Source: Bretschneidera sinensis
Taxonomy: Eukaryota; Streptophyta; Magnoliopsida; Brassicales; Akaniaceae
DNA: 64,000 bases
Assembly: GCA_023935145.1 (NCBI GenBank)
Contig: CM043703.1
Location: forward strand, 26,869,727 to 26,933,726
Direction: 5' to 3'
Shown here one piece after another: positions 1 to 11,160 of this stretch; the stretch's first letter is position 1; the number at the start of each line of letters is the position of its first letter. The notes beneath the pieces are model-generated. The model ran no database searches and was not told where the DNA came from. It saw only the letters and a program-made list of their open reading frames with translations. The position numbers and the translations under genes were made by a program.

Positions 1-1200
1 GGGTCGAGGCCGAGGACAGTGGGTCGAGGCCGAGGACTGGGTCGAGGCCGAGGACTGGGTCGAGGCCGAGGCCGAGGACATGGCCTTTGAGGGACGAGTC
101 CGAGGACAGATAGAGCAATCCATCTGCTCGGATCTTAGAGCTTGTGGCCGAGGCCGAGGACAGTGGGTCGAGGCCGAGGCCGAGGACTGGGTCGAGGCCG
201 AGGACAGTGGGTCGAGGCCGAGGACTGGATCGAGGCCGAGGCCGAGGACATGGCCTTTGAGGGACGAGTCCGAGGACAGATAGAGCAATCCATCTGCTCG
301 GATCTTAGAGCTTGTGGCCGAGGCCGAGGACAGTGGGTCGAGGCCGAGGCCGAGGACTGGGTCGAGGCCGAGGCCGAGGACTGGGTCGAGGCCGGGGACT
401 GGGTCGAGGCCGAGGACTGGGTCGAGGCCGAGGCCGAGGACATGGCCTTTGAGGGACGAGTCCGAGGACAGATAGAGCAATCCATCTGCTCGGATCTTAG
501 AGCTTGTGGCCGAGGCCGAGGACAGTGGGTCGAGGCCGAGGCCGAGGACTGGGTCGAGGCCGAGGACAGTGGGTCGAGGCCGAGGACTGGGTCGAGGCCG
601 AGGACTGGGTCGAGGCCGGGGACTGGGTCGAGGCCGAGGACTGGGTCGAGGCCGAGGACTGGATCGAGGCCGAGGCCGAGGACATGGCCTTTGAGGGACG
701 AGTCCGAGGACAGATAGAGCAATCCATCTGCTCGGATCTTAGAGCTTGTGGCCGAGGCCGAGGACAGTGGGTCGAGGCCGAGGCCGAGGACTGGGTCGAG
801 GCCGAGGACAGTGGGTCGAGGCCGAGGACTGGGTCGAGGCCGAGGACTGGGTCGAGGCCGGGGACTGGGTCGAGGCCGAGGACTGGGTCGAGGCCGAGGC
901 CGAGGCCGAGGACATGGCCTTTGAGGGACGAGTCCGAGGACAGATAGAGCAATCCATCTGCTCGGATCTTAGAGCTTGTGGCCGAGGCCGAGGACAGTGG
1001 GTCGAGGCCGAGGCCGAGGACTGGGTCGAGGCCGAGGACTGGGTCGAGGCCGGGGAATGGGTCGAGGCCGAGGACATAGCCTTTGAGGGACGAGTCCGAG
1101 GACAGATAGAGCAATCCATCTGCTCGGATCTTAGAGCTTGTGGCCGAGGCCGAGGACAGTGGGTTGAGGCCGAGGCCGAGGACTGGGTCGGACCTTGGGT
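1..1200. repeat. GC-rich minisatellite with higher-order repeat structure
   Basis: The basic unit is an 18-bp motif, GTCGAGGCCGAGGACTGG, with shorter variants that duplicate GAGGCC. These runs are punctuated by a conserved spacer of about 85 bp that begins CATGGCCTTTGAGGGACGAG and ends at GAGCTTGTGGCC. The spacer recurs at about 79, 249, 441, 683, 913 and 1075, so the higher-order period varies from about 160 to 240 bp. Long open frames run through on both strands, but they are a by-product of a stop-poor GC-rich repeat and show no protein-like sequence. The array lies just inside the primer site of the minus-strand LTR element to its right, so it probably belongs to that element's leader or internal region. 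Confidence 0.93.
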
Positions 1201-1327
1201 GTGCGCAACTTAATTTGGTCGTGCGCATGGATGCTCGGCCAGTGTGCATTAGTGTATATTAACGTTGGACCCCGTTCGAGGAGTGTGCATTGCTTTGTCT
1301 CAGAAAGGGGTGTGCGCACTGATGCTT

Positions 1328-1600
1328 AACCGTGTGCGCTATGCGAGAGTTCGGACAGGGGCGTGCGCACTATAGTGCTTAGCCGTGTGCGCTATACGAG
1401 AGTTCGGACAGGGGCGTGCGCACTACAGTGCCTAGCTGTGTGCGCTATACGAGAGTTCGGACAGGGGCGTGCGCACTACAGTGCTTAGCTGTGTGCGCTA
1501 TACGAGAGTTCGGACAGGGGCGTGCGCACTACAGTGCCTAGCTGTGTGCGCTATACGAGAGTTCGGACAGGGGCGTGCGCACTACGGCTAAGGACCTTGA
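1328..1600. repeat. 53-bp tandem repeat, five copies
   Basis: A 53-bp unit starting GTGTGCGCTATACGAGAGTT recurs at about 1332, 1385, 1438, 1491 and 1544, with only a few substitutions between copies. Each copy contains GTGCGCACT followed by AGTGC. It follows directly on the GC-rich minisatellite and lies in the same presumed element. Confidence 0.92.
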
Positions 1601-1731
1601 CCTAAACAGAGGGGTATGAGTACTGGCCCCTACTGCTCTTTAACCCGCATCCCTGGTGGTGGATTTGGGCGGCATGACAACAGATGAGTTCTTTAAACTT
1701 CTTCGCTGTTACTGCCAGCGAGAGATGGTGG

Positions 1732-1751
1732 TTTCCCACAGACGGCGCCAA
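1732..1751 (-). other. Primer binding site of the left LTR element
   Basis: On the minus strand, the stretch containing GGCGCCGTCTGTGGGAA starts three bases after the LTR end. It is the usual tRNA-complementary leader of several plant gypsy lineages and sets the element's orientation. Confidence 0.75.
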
Positions 1752-2429
1752 TCTGTTGATGCCAAAAATGTGTTGTGTTGAGCTGGAGGCTAGGACCCAG
1801 ACGTATCTGCACAGGGAGAGGAAGGTGAGCTAGGGGGTCGCCGGAGGGGGTGCCTCCGAGGATGCTCCGAAGCTTTAGTTAGAGTCAGAGCAAAAATATG
1901 TAGGGGATGAGCGCTCCCTTTTGCAGTTGAGCAAAAAGTTCGGGTTTGGAGTGTATACCTGACCCTTTTTATAGGGCTTCGAAGGCGGCATTTGGCCTAG
2001 GGCGGCAGTGATATGTTGTCCCAACTGGGTTGGGTAATGATGCCTAGGAGGCCCAGCTAGGTGGCTGGGGACCGTCCATTAGGGCTTTGCCTTGCTGGCT
2101 TGCTCTGAAGTCATTTATGCGTTAAGGCTGTTTGACGACCTGACGTCCCAACTTGGTTGGGTAATGATGGCCTGGAGGGCGGTGGTGACGTGGAGACCCA
2201 GCTGGGGGGCAATGATGCTCTGAAGGGCGGTCATGACCTGGAGGCCCAACTGTCCGAGCCTGGTTCTTCCGCGTGTCTCCTTGCAGCTTGGGGTCAAGAT
2301 GATCCACGTGTCGTCTTCTTGTTGGAGAGGTGTATTTTGGCAGTATCACATGTAAATTGTAAGACTATAAATTAAGGTTGAGGGATGTGCAGTAGGCCGG
2401 AATGCAAATAGTCTACATGTAATAACTAC

Positions 2430-4660
2430 ATGTACATAATCTTTATTACCAAAAAAATATATGGACATAAATCAGAAGATATTGGTTCGTTATTTATATT
2501 GTTTTAAGTTAAAAGTATCGGATAAGAGTTTTTTCTCCCTTAAACAAGGGTAGTTAATCCTGCGAGGCTTTAGGTTGCTCAGAGCCTTGCCCACGAGATT
2601 GATGAGTGACCATCGATCTCACGTTATCCTCGATAATTATTTAATTAGAGTTATTGTTTTGTCAACGTTTATTACATGTTGACAATTGATTAGTAAGCAC
2701 AATTGATTGGAGTTGGTGTCTTTCTATTGGTATTTAATGTTATTTCAAGTAGATCGAGAATAAACTTTGACAATTGGTATTTTGTAAAGGAGGTTAGGTA
2801 TTGGGACAAGAATGCAAAAGACTAACCTCACGATACTGCTTGCCTTAATCGATTGGACGTCCTTTATTTTTATAATTCAAAATTTTAATAATCATTTATT
2901 TTAAATTTTATGTCCTTTCACTTTATAATTGTTGAGAGAAAAAAAAAGATTTATATAAATTCATAATCAAGTTTTCTTCAAAACAGTAACTTTTGTAACC
3001 TTTTTTTTCTTTCTCTAAACACTCTACGGCCGTTGTTGATTGTTTCAAAAAATATGAATTTTTCATATTTACTCTCTGAAGATTTTAAAAAATATTTTAT
3101 TATATTTTTTAAAAACTTATTTGTCAAAACTCAAAACAAATAAAACTTTAAAAACAATTATTTATGGTGCCTTTAAATTTTTATTTCATGATTAAGTATT
3201 CATCAAAATACTAACACGTAGGAGCTTGACTAATTAATTACTATTTTAACTTTAAAAATTATGAATGAGTTTCTTACTTTGTGATTGGTTATTGATGGGG
3301 TGTTAAATAGTTAAAAGGATGTTAGTGGAGGGTGTAAAAATCATTCTTGATTCACCTATATATAATTACATTTATTTATATTTTAATTTGAGAAGAAAGT
3401 CCACACGTCCTATCAACTTTATAACCCTTCAGACTAACAAATGAGATCACAGACTGTGGTTTGCTTAAAAAAAAAAAAAGAAAAAAAAAAAAGGTTTAAA
3501 ACGAAATCCCTCCAATTTTCTTACTAAATATTTTTATTTATTTTTTATTGTTATGAATTTATTTGAGAAACATCTACAGGTGACGAGGGAAAAATTGTGA
3601 TTATAGATAAGATTTACAACCCGCGACCACTTAAATTTTTTTTTTTATAATTAAAATCTTAAAAAAAAGGAAATAAAAAATATCCCAATGACTTTCATCA
3701 CACGTAGAAAATATGTGATTAAAGAGAATTACATATAAACACAATTTAACGGCTTTAAAAGTTGAGTATTGTTTTGGAGTTGACGTGCACAGTCAATTTT
3801 ATATGTAACTATCTCTTTCCACCTTTCTTATATGTGCATGTATATTTTTTTTGATTAAAACTCTAAAAAAAGAAATGAAAATAGATAAAAAAAAAAAGTT
3901 CTCAATGATCTTCATTGCACATTGAAAAGATCGAAAAGACGTGATAAAGAGAGTTATATATAAGTATTATTCAATGGCTCTAAAAGTTGGATACTTTTTT
4001 AGAGTTAGCGTCTGCAATCAGTCTTATATATAACAATCTCTTTCCTCCTTTCTCATGTGTGTGCATATTTTCCTTGATTAAAATCCTCAAATAAAGAAAT
4101 GAAAATAGACAAAAAGTTCGTAACGAACTTCATCTCGAATCGAAAAGATGTGATTAAAAAAAGTTATATATAAATATCATTGCATAATTTTAAAAGTACA
4201 AAAGTTGAGTACTCTTTTAAAGTTGATCCGTACAATCAGTATTATATGTAATTACATACTTTTTTTCTCATGTGTTAATTTTTCTTGATTAAAATCATAA
4301 AAAAATACTTTTAAAGCCAAAGTTTATACTATTTTTATTCTTTATATATATATATATATTCATTTTCCTTTATGCGCGCATTTAATAAATAGGATTGAAG
4401 AAATACGAACCTTGATGTTTAATGTTAATTTATTCAGTTATCACATCAGCCTTCAATTCAATATTTCATCTCATCAATTCAAGTGATCATTTCCTTGCAG
4501 TTTCTTCTTCTTCTTCTTCTAGGATACAACTTGTTTTTAAGCCCTTTTTTACGTGGACATGGTTGAGGTTTTTACCATTTTAAAGTGGCAAAGTGGTAAA
4601 GATGAAAATAATTTTTTTCCCTTGGAAGTAAGATCCAATAATAATCTTCTAGTTGTTCTC
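2430..4660. other. AT-rich non-coding DNA with a triplicated 205-222 bp repeat
   Basis: No gene is seen. Three head-to-tail copies of a repeat lie between about 3649 and 4300. The anchor GATTAAAA appears at about 3649, 3853, 4075 and 4286. Each unit holds, in order, A-rich sequence, a line like GTGATTAAAGAGAATTA, AAAAGTTGAGTA, a CAGTCTTATAT core and CTCTTTCC...CTCATGTGTG. A related single copy lies at about 36652-36745 in the last intron of the NPSN11-like gene. A short TA run is at about 4340-4360 and a TTC run at about 4500-4519. Confidence 0.75.
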
Positions 4661-4664
4661 GCAA

Positions 4665-4858
4665 TCATGTATGAAACAAAATTTTTTTGTCTAGCGTAGT
4701 GCCATGAGAGATACATAGTATAAATGTCCATTTCATCATTGAATAAAATTAATTTTTTTTTCTTTTTTCTTATACTATTTAACAGTGAGATGAATTCTTG
4801 TGCTATATATCTCTCATGACACTGTGTCAGACAAAAACTTCTTGCATGAAACGATTTC
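4665..4858. mobile_element. Hairpin (MITE-like) inverted repeat
   Basis: Two imperfect arms face each other. The left arm (about 4665-4742) contains TTTTTGTCTAGCGTAGTGCC then ATGAGAGATACATAGTA. The right arm (about 4783-4858) contains the reverse complement in the form CTATATATCTCTCATGACAC then TGTGTCAGACAAAAA. A 40-bp AT-rich loop separates them. This is the layout of a miniature inverted-repeat element. No clear target duplication was identified. A short open frame on the minus strand across it has no recognisable product. Confidence 0.6.
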
Positions 4859-5023
4859 TCTTCCACTTTCCCTAAAATCACTCACTATAAGCTTAAAAAC
4901 TCCACCGGAAAGGCAAGTTAGAGAGAGAAGCTCTCAACTGCTACAGTAGCTTGTCCATGGTTTCCCGCTCTTCTCTCTTCTCCCTCCCCATCTCTCTGCG
5001 TCAAAACCACTGCTCTCTCTAGC

Positions 5024-6735
5024 ATGGGTAAGAAGAAATCCAGTAGAAAGCCTCCTCTCTCAGTCCAAGAACAAAAAGATATGGAATTTGTGCAAAATCA
5101 TTTCAAAAACAAAGCTGCTACAGTACCGGATTTGTGTGAAGAAGTTCCAGTAGACTCCAGCAAGAATGGGTCTAGAAGCTCTAGTAAAGAGTCAGAAAGC
5201 TCTTCCTGCTCCTTGGGAGAGGAGAAGTCGTCCTTAAGGCCTGAGTTGGAAGTCTCTGCCTCGGGCAAAGAAGAAAGCTCACACAGAGCATCAATGGTGA
5301 ACAGTAACCTGAACCAAGCTATGGCAAAGAAGGCAATGCAGGTAGACACTTAGGCTATTGAGAATGAGAACCTAAGCTCCTCTGAAGAGAGTGAGGAAGA
5401 TTCAGACCAGGTTGGTTCCTATTCCTCCAGTGAGGAGGAAGACTCCAGTTGCCAAGCTACTGTTCATGGAAGACCAGTTGTAGCAGGTCAAAGAAAAGAA
5501 GAGGAGAGAAAAAGAACCAGACTTTCTTCTCCCTTGAGGGATGGGAGTCCCCAGATTGGTTCCAGCTCCAATGAGCCTCTCCAAAGGCTGGATGCACCCT
5601 CTGGTGCTCAAGGTAGAACTAGTGCTAAAGGCCAAGGATTCAGTGGCAATGCTCCCTTAAAAGAAAGCAAGAAAGCTCCCTGGGTAAGCTTATTTGCTGA
5701 TAACAGGAAGCAAAGTAAAAGCCTGCAACTCTCCTCTATTGAAAGTGAAGGAGATACAGTTTGTGTCACAGAAGAAGACATTGAGGAAGTGTTTGGAGAC
5801 TACCCCTTCTGCTTGGTGGGATACTTTACTGGAAGATTTCCAGGGAGGGTAGCCTTGAAGATGCTTACTGACTCTTAGAAGGTAAAAGTTCAAACTCAAT
5901 TCCATGATAGTGGGTGGATTGTTTTCAAATTTGAGAATGCTGAGTCTAGTATGAATGTACTACAAGAGGGTCCTTACCAAGTCTATGGTAGACCTCTTCT
6001 TTTGAAATCCATGCCCAAATTTTTTCAATTTGGAAATGAAGAAATAAGCACTATCTCTATTTGGATTCAGTTGAAAGGCCAACCCCTTGAGTTGTGGACT
6101 GCAAATTGCCTAAGTAAGATTGGCACCCAACTTGGAAAGCCTCTCTATGCTGACTAGTTCACTAATAACAAAGAAAGAATTTCTTATGCAAGGTTGCTAG
6201 TAGAGATTGATGTAGCAAAGAGAATCAAATTCTCTGTGCCAGTTAGCTTTCCTAATGGGAATACTTTTGAGCAAAAGATATCTTATAAAAACCTTCCTAG
6301 GTTCTGCTCTAAGTGTAAGATTCTTGGCCATGACCTCCAATCATGCAGCCTTAATGTTAAACCAGATAAAAGGGAGAAAGCAGAATGGTAAAGGGACAGA
6401 AAAAGCAAGACAAGAAGGGAATAGAGATGCACTTAACACTGACAAGGGGGGGAGCACTCAAAAGGCTGAGACAGTGGGGGTTGGCCCATGTCAAATTCCT
6501 CCAACAAAAGGAATGACAGCTCAAGAACCCAGAGGTGCAGTCCAAGAAGTGAATACTCCAGAAGGGGAGGACCTTAGCACCATAGAAGCTAGGGTGGATG
6601 GAGACTAGGGGCCTGCAGGCCTAGTCCAATTGGTTTCTGGTTTAAAGTCCACCCATCCCTCTACCCCCCCTGATACTTGTGAGCTGCCCAAGGAGACAGG
6701 AGTGCAGGGGAGTAGTATCCCTACAGTAAAGAGGA
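5024..6735 (+). pseudogene. LINE ORF1 (DUF4283 plus zinc knuckle), broken
   Basis: One reading frame from ATG 5024 carries a lysine/serine-rich N-terminus and an acidic serine-glutamate stretch. A DUF4283-like RNA-binding domain follows at about 5765-6180, with the motif [12 protein letters not shown] at about 5910. Next comes a zf-CCHC_4-like knuckle, CSKCKILGHDLQSC (about 6307-6348). The frame is cut by TAG at 5351-5353, 5876-5878 and 6155-6157, then by TAA at 6389-6391. Similar low-complexity sequence continues in another frame to about 6608, where TAG ends it. In intact relatives the product coats the LINE RNA in the transposition particle. The domain calls rest on order and motifs. Confidence 0.83.
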
Positions 6736-6805
6736 AAAAAGGAAAAATATGCCTGAAAGATCCTCATACAATTGGGAAGGGAGGGAAACCCTCCAAGAAC
6801 CTTCA

Positions 6806-7722
6806 ATGATTGTAGCATGCTGGAACATCAGGGGTTTTCACAAACCCCTGAAGCACAATGGGGTGTTGCACCTCATGAAAAGTAACAGGATTGATGTGAT
6901 GAGAATACTGGAGTCTGAGCTTAATGAAGGGAAGTTGCTCAGAATTATGGGCAACAAATTCAGCTTTTGGAGACAGATTAACAATTTTTCAGCTCACCCT
7001 GCTGGCAGGATTTTGGTGATATAGGACCCTTCTAAGGTCAATATGTCTATAATTGAAGCATACCCCCAAGTTATTAATTGTAATGTTTTATGCTTAGTAT
7101 CATCTTGTAAATTTGTAATAAGCTTTGTTTATGGTTTTAATACTATTGTTGCTAGAAGACCTTTGTGGGATAACCTGTGTAATTTCAGCTATGAAAACCC
7201 AACCCCTTGGCTTGTCCTGGGGGATTTCAACAATGTTTTTGCTGCTGATGAGAAAGCCAATGGGATGCCTATAACAAACTATGAGTTAAGGGACCCCTCT
7301 TACTGTTGTAAAGAAACTGGTCTAACAGATGTAAGTGCTACTGGTTGCCAATTCACTTGGTCAAACAACAAAACCTTGTGTAAACTGGATAGAGTGATGG
7401 TGAATAATGCTTGGTATCAAAAGGGGCTCAGAGCTCAAGCCACTTTCCTTCCTGCAGGATGCCTATCTGATCATTCTCCATGCCTTGTCAGTTTGCTGGA
7501 TAAAGTTAGGGGGGCAGAAGATCTTTCAAGTTTTTCAATATGTGGACTGACCATGAAAAGTTTCTTGACACTATTAAATCACACTGGGGCAGTACCTTGG
7601 GTGGCTTTAAACTATTAAAATTGTGTAGAAACCTAAAAGACCTCAAAGCCCACCTTAAATTGCTCAATGAGAATCACTTCAGCCATATAACAGGGGGTGT
7701 AGATGTAAACCTACTGGCATAG
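6806..7722 (+). pseudogene. LINE ORF2, endonuclease domain only
   Basis: The frame opens with MIVACWNIRGF, the typical start of the plant L1 apurinic-like endonuclease (Exo_endo_phos family), which nicks target DNA. Further motifs are WLVLGDFNNV (about 7207), FTWSNN (about 7351), KLDRVMVN (about 7383) and the catalytic-region LSDHSPCLV (about 7466). Most of the fold is therefore present. A TAG at 7022-7024 replaces a codon where tryptophan (VIWDPSKV type) is expected, and a frameshift occurs near 7535. The linker ending NHFSHI is visible at about 7669. No reverse transcriptase follows, so the copy is dead. Confidence 0.87.
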
Positions 7723-7823
7723 ATAACTCAATGAAATTTTAAACTTTTCTTAACTATGCCAATAAACTTCTACCAAGAATTCTCTATGATTCTATTAGAA
7801 TGATAAAATTAATCTCCATTCAA

Positions 7824-9219
7824 TGTTAGGGTTTATACCTCAATGAAGATTCAGGTTGATCCTTTGAAGAATAGTTCGCAAGCTGTTTAAGTTCCCGACT
7901 CTAACCCAGATGAGCAATACGAACTAGATATCTCCTTTTAAGGTGACTGAAAATTATGGAGTACTAGCTCCTTTGGATTTTCATCTATGGTTTATAGAGA
8001 GAGAGTTTAAGATTTGATCTTAAAACTCAAATTACGATCATTAGGGTTTCTGTCGAATAGAAGCCCTATTTATGTAGAACCTTTACTCCTAAAGGCTTCA
8101 TGATTTTAGAATTGCAATTAAACATCTAGTTTAATTTAATTTCTAAAATCTCTCCATTGCCCATTAATTTCTTTATTAATATAATTTTCCTATTTTGTGT
8201 GACTCTTTAGGTTCATTATAACGCTAGCAGTAGGTAGTAACTTTCACGTAATAATTGGATCACATCCAATTAATTGAAACTCCTTTTAATTTTAATTCGA
8301 ATTAAAAATCTTTTTAATTCTCCCCTTGATTAAGAATTAATATAATTAATTATTGTAATTAATTCTCAAGGGATTCTACAAGTCATGATTGACACGTAGC
8401 AATATGTCATGAATACTTAGGCAATATGAATTAATGTGAACATTTTCGTTGTCAGTTACTATACAATTCAATTCTTGCATCATATCTTTGATTAAACCTA
8501 AGGCATAGAATTACTATTAAGCCTTAATTATTTAATCATATGTATCTTGATCTCAAGTCCATAACTTATATAGTGTAATTAGAAACTCTTTTATAATTAT
8601 CACCCTACCTTGACCAAGTATTTTTCAAGTTATGACTTAATCAGATCACATATGACATTCTCTCTTTTACAGAGAGGGATGGATCCTCTATTGTACACTC
8701 ACATACCTCCATGCATAAATGGTTACACTCAATTATTACCTTTATGTGGCCCATGATTAGAACCACATTTAAATAGTTTCAAAGCATGATGACTTCTACA
8801 CAAGGCATCTATGGTGCCTCAAGTGCAATGATCACTTGTAAAACTACAACGTTAGAACTACTATTGACAGATAGTAAAATGTCTATTATAAATTTCTTAG
8901 TCGAGTCAGCTCAGAGTTCCTGTTCTCTAACAAGCACCTACATAACTTGTTTTAATGTCTCATATACTAGTGTCCATGGGATCAATCACCCTTTACTCAT
9001 TAAGGAAATATAATATGTATTAATTTATTCGGATTCACTAATGCCCTCCTTAGTGATCCGATGATTAAGAAAATTTCATAATAAAGTCTAAAGAAATACG
9101 TCTCACTAGCATTATCTCATTATGATGCTTATTTTCATTGCTCTTATTCTATGAGCTTTATCATGTAATGCACTTGCAAAGATTTGTAATGAACATGATA
9201 AATAAGATAATTGTCATCA

Positions 9220-9281
<62 letters not shown>

Positions 9282-9363
9282 TGTCAATAAATGAATAAAA
9301 TCAATTTACAAGTAACATAACAATAACATCAAATGTTATTGGCTTGTAGGGCATACTACTATC
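7824..9363 (-). mobile_element. Probable solo LTR, minus orientation
   Basis: The block starts TGTTAGGGTTTATACC and ends near CATACTACTATCA, giving TG...CA ends on either strand. A TATA-like ACATAAATAGGGC on the minus strand lies at about 8065-8078, near the inner end, as expected for a long U3. No primer site or polypurine tract adjoins it, so it looks like a lone LTR. I could not find a convincing target duplication (TTCAA on the left, GTAGA on the right), so the borders are provisional. It carries an ATT microsatellite. No real gene is seen; a 75-codon frame at 8786 has no recognisable product. Confidence 0.45.
9221..9277. repeat. ATT trinucleotide microsatellite
   Basis: An almost pure run of ATT repeats, about 18 units, lies in the probable solo LTR. 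Confidence 0.95.
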
Positions 9364-9905
9364 AGTAGATTGTTGAAGGTTTACCTGATTCCCTGTCTGA
9401 ACCGATAGTTGCACAGGTAGATTCTGTCATATCCTAGAGTCAAAGTTCTACCAGACTCCAGTTGCAGGGGTCTGCAGACTCCAAAGTCAAAACTCGGCCA
9501 TATTTGAGTTGCAAGGTTCTACCAGATTTGAGTTGCAGGGTTTTGCCAGATTCCAATGGTAGGGTTCTGCTAGTTTCTCATCTACATGTAAACATTTAAG
9601 CGCTGCATCAAAAAATATTTTTGATGCCCTTGTTTGTTCTTTGAAATGAAGAAACTCCTTGTCCCATAAGGTGTTCCATTTTGTTTACATTGATTTTTTC
9701 AAAAGTGTAATGGATGTGCAGGCGTGCTAGATTACAGGTGATCAAGAGATTTTGAATTCAATGCTCCAAGTGATTGTGGTTACATTCGAACCCTTTGCAG
9801 AATGTGCAACGAGTTGCCGATTTGAAGTGAAGTTTTTTAGGGAAATTTATCTTAATTCTACTCTTAGGCAAAAAATTAAGTGCTAAAAATGTGAAGGAAG
9901 GCAGT
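9364..9905. other. Non-coding spacer with degenerate short repeats
   Basis: Between about 9430 and 9580 a loosely repeated phrase (TTCTACCAGA...TTGCAGGG) recurs four or five times at irregular spacing. No gene, RNA gene or clear element is seen. The segment ends at the GCAGT target duplication of the following copia element. Confidence 0.5.
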
Positions 9906-11138
9906 TGTAAACCGATGTTCAAACCCAAGAGGGAGGTGAATTGGGTTTTTAAAAACTTTTGCTAATTACTTGCAAGTTTATAAAAACAATTAAATGCATA
10001 AAAAATACAAACAAGTAATGTGCATTAAGTAAAAGAGTTTAAGGAAGAGAAAGTGCAAACTCAGTTTATAGTGGTTCGGCAATATTGGATTCCTTTTGAC
10101 CCTATATCCACTCTATTCAAGGAACCCTTTTGAAGTAATCTACTAAAACTTTTAGTCGTACAACTTCGTGGGTGTTGTACAAACCTTACAACCAATCCCT
10201 TCTTAATGGAAACTATTCTCTTCCTTACGGAAGCTAATCCCTTCCTTACGGAAGCTTACAAAGAAGTGTTTAATCATAAACACTCTAAGAGTTATTACAA
10301 CTCTTCCCCCTTTATAATAAATGAGATTTGCTGTAAAGTAAATGGTAGAGAGATAACAATAAGTGCTTTTACAAATGAACAATACTCTCTTTCAAGAATA
10401 AGCTTGAAGAATGGCTCAACAATAAAATTTTCAAAGCTTTTGAGAATTAATGAGCAAACTTGTGAATTGAATGTGTTCTCTTATTTTTTTAAATGCTCAT
10501 TGAAGTGGGTTTATATAGCCTTGAATCAATATGGCCGTTAGACATTGACTTGATAAGTTTTGTGCATTAAATGCTCAAGTCCCGCATCCCAAACGGTCAT
10601 ATTTTTGAATTAACAGTCGATTGGGTCTTTGTACCAGTCGACTGGGTCAAGTGAGAAATCTCAATTTTTAAGATGTGGGAGAGTACCAGTTGATTGGGTC
10701 CTAAGTCCAAGTCGACTGGGAACTCTTTGTCCTAGTTGCCAGTCGACTAGATTTTTGACACCAGTCGACTGGGGACCTTCTGTCCCATACCCCAGTCGAC
10801 TGGTATATTGAGCCAATCAACTGGGTTGCCTTTCAACCCAGTTTTTCAAGTTTCAAAACTGTTTTTGACTTGGAAACATTTATATTAAAATTTTTGGCAA
10901 AATCTTTTGTAAAATGAGCCACAAGTCAAGCTAAGTATTTAAACATGAGAGATTTACAGTTGTTTTCATTACCTTAATGCCTATTCTATATCTTTTGTCT
11001 TGTTTTGGCGTCTGAATCTAGTTGAGTTCTGCATTTTGTTTCTATGTTGAATGCTTTTACCACTTAAACACTTAGATAAAACTATTAGTACAATTAGAGT
11101 AGTGTTTTGTGATTATTAAAATTAAATATGGATCAACA
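9906..11138 (-). repeat. 3' LTR of the copia element
   Basis: This is a 1233-bp LTR beginning TGTAAACC and ending GGATCAACA as read on the plus strand. It contains a cluster of CCAGTCGACTGG palindromes at about 10630-10805. The conserved text around 9930-10550 matches the copy at 27750-28400 closely. A 111-codon open frame at 10206 lies inside the LTR and has no protein-like motif. Confidence 0.93.
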
Positions 11139-11160
11139 ATCTCCTCCTTTTTGATGATGA
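11139..11160 (-). other. Polypurine tract of the copia element
   Basis: On the minus strand, AAAAAGGAGGAGAT directly precedes the LTR start TGTTGATCC. This is the expected plus-strand primer for reverse transcription. Confidence 0.85.

Larger units (their letters stand above)
1..2400 (-). mobile_element. 5' end of a minus-strand Ty3-gypsy-like LTR element (partial)
   Basis: Read on the minus strand, an LTR ends in CA at 1754 and is followed by a primer site containing TTGGCGCCGTCTGTGGGAAA (1732-1751). This is a form seen in Tat/Ogre/Retand-type and related non-autonomous plant gypsy elements. The LTR extends right to about 2380-2430; its outer end is not fixed because the partner LTR is outside the window. 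A promoter-like CCCTATAAAAAGGG lies at 1963-1976 on the same strand. Internal sequence 1-1730 is repeats and short non-coding sequence with no gag or pol. The element may therefore be a large non-autonomous derivative (LARD-like), but only its 5' end is visible. Confidence 0.7.
4880..7725 (+). mobile_element. LINE (L1-type non-LTR retrotransposon), decayed, lacking reverse transcriptase
   Basis: The element keeps a leader, ORF1 and the N-terminal endonuclease of ORF2. It then stops near 7725, before any reverse transcriptase motif. The 5' border is uncertain (about 4880-5020). Several in-frame stops and at least two frameshifts make it non-functional. Loss of the 3' half with retention of the 5' half is opposite to ordinary 5' truncation during LINE insertion, so a later deletion or rearrangement is likely. 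A probable solo LTR starts about 100 bp beyond. Confidence 0.85.

Noticed and set aside
85..130. Possible hammerhead ribozyme in the repeated spacer (GGGACGAGTCCGAGGACAG)
   Set aside because: It resembles the stem II region CTGANGAGTCCGAGGACGAAAC, but the required CUGA and GAAA core bases are changed in every copy.
80..1249. Long open frames on both strands in the GC-rich array (up to 250 codons)
   Set aside because: They follow the repeat unit exactly on both strands and give low-complexity peptides; stops are rare because the repeat lacks TA-rich codons.
5351..7024. Amber (TAG) recoding or readthrough in the LINE
   Set aside because: The same sequence also has frameshifts, a TAA and lost reverse transcriptase; C-to-T and G-to-A decay explains TAG better.
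7824..9363. Complete LTR element rather than a solo LTR
   Set aside because: No second LTR, primer site or polypurine tract was found next to it, and the flanks do not give a clear target duplication.
10206..10541. 111-codon plus-strand open frame in the copia LTR
   Set aside because: It lies wholly within an LTR, and the partner LTR has frame-disrupting differences.
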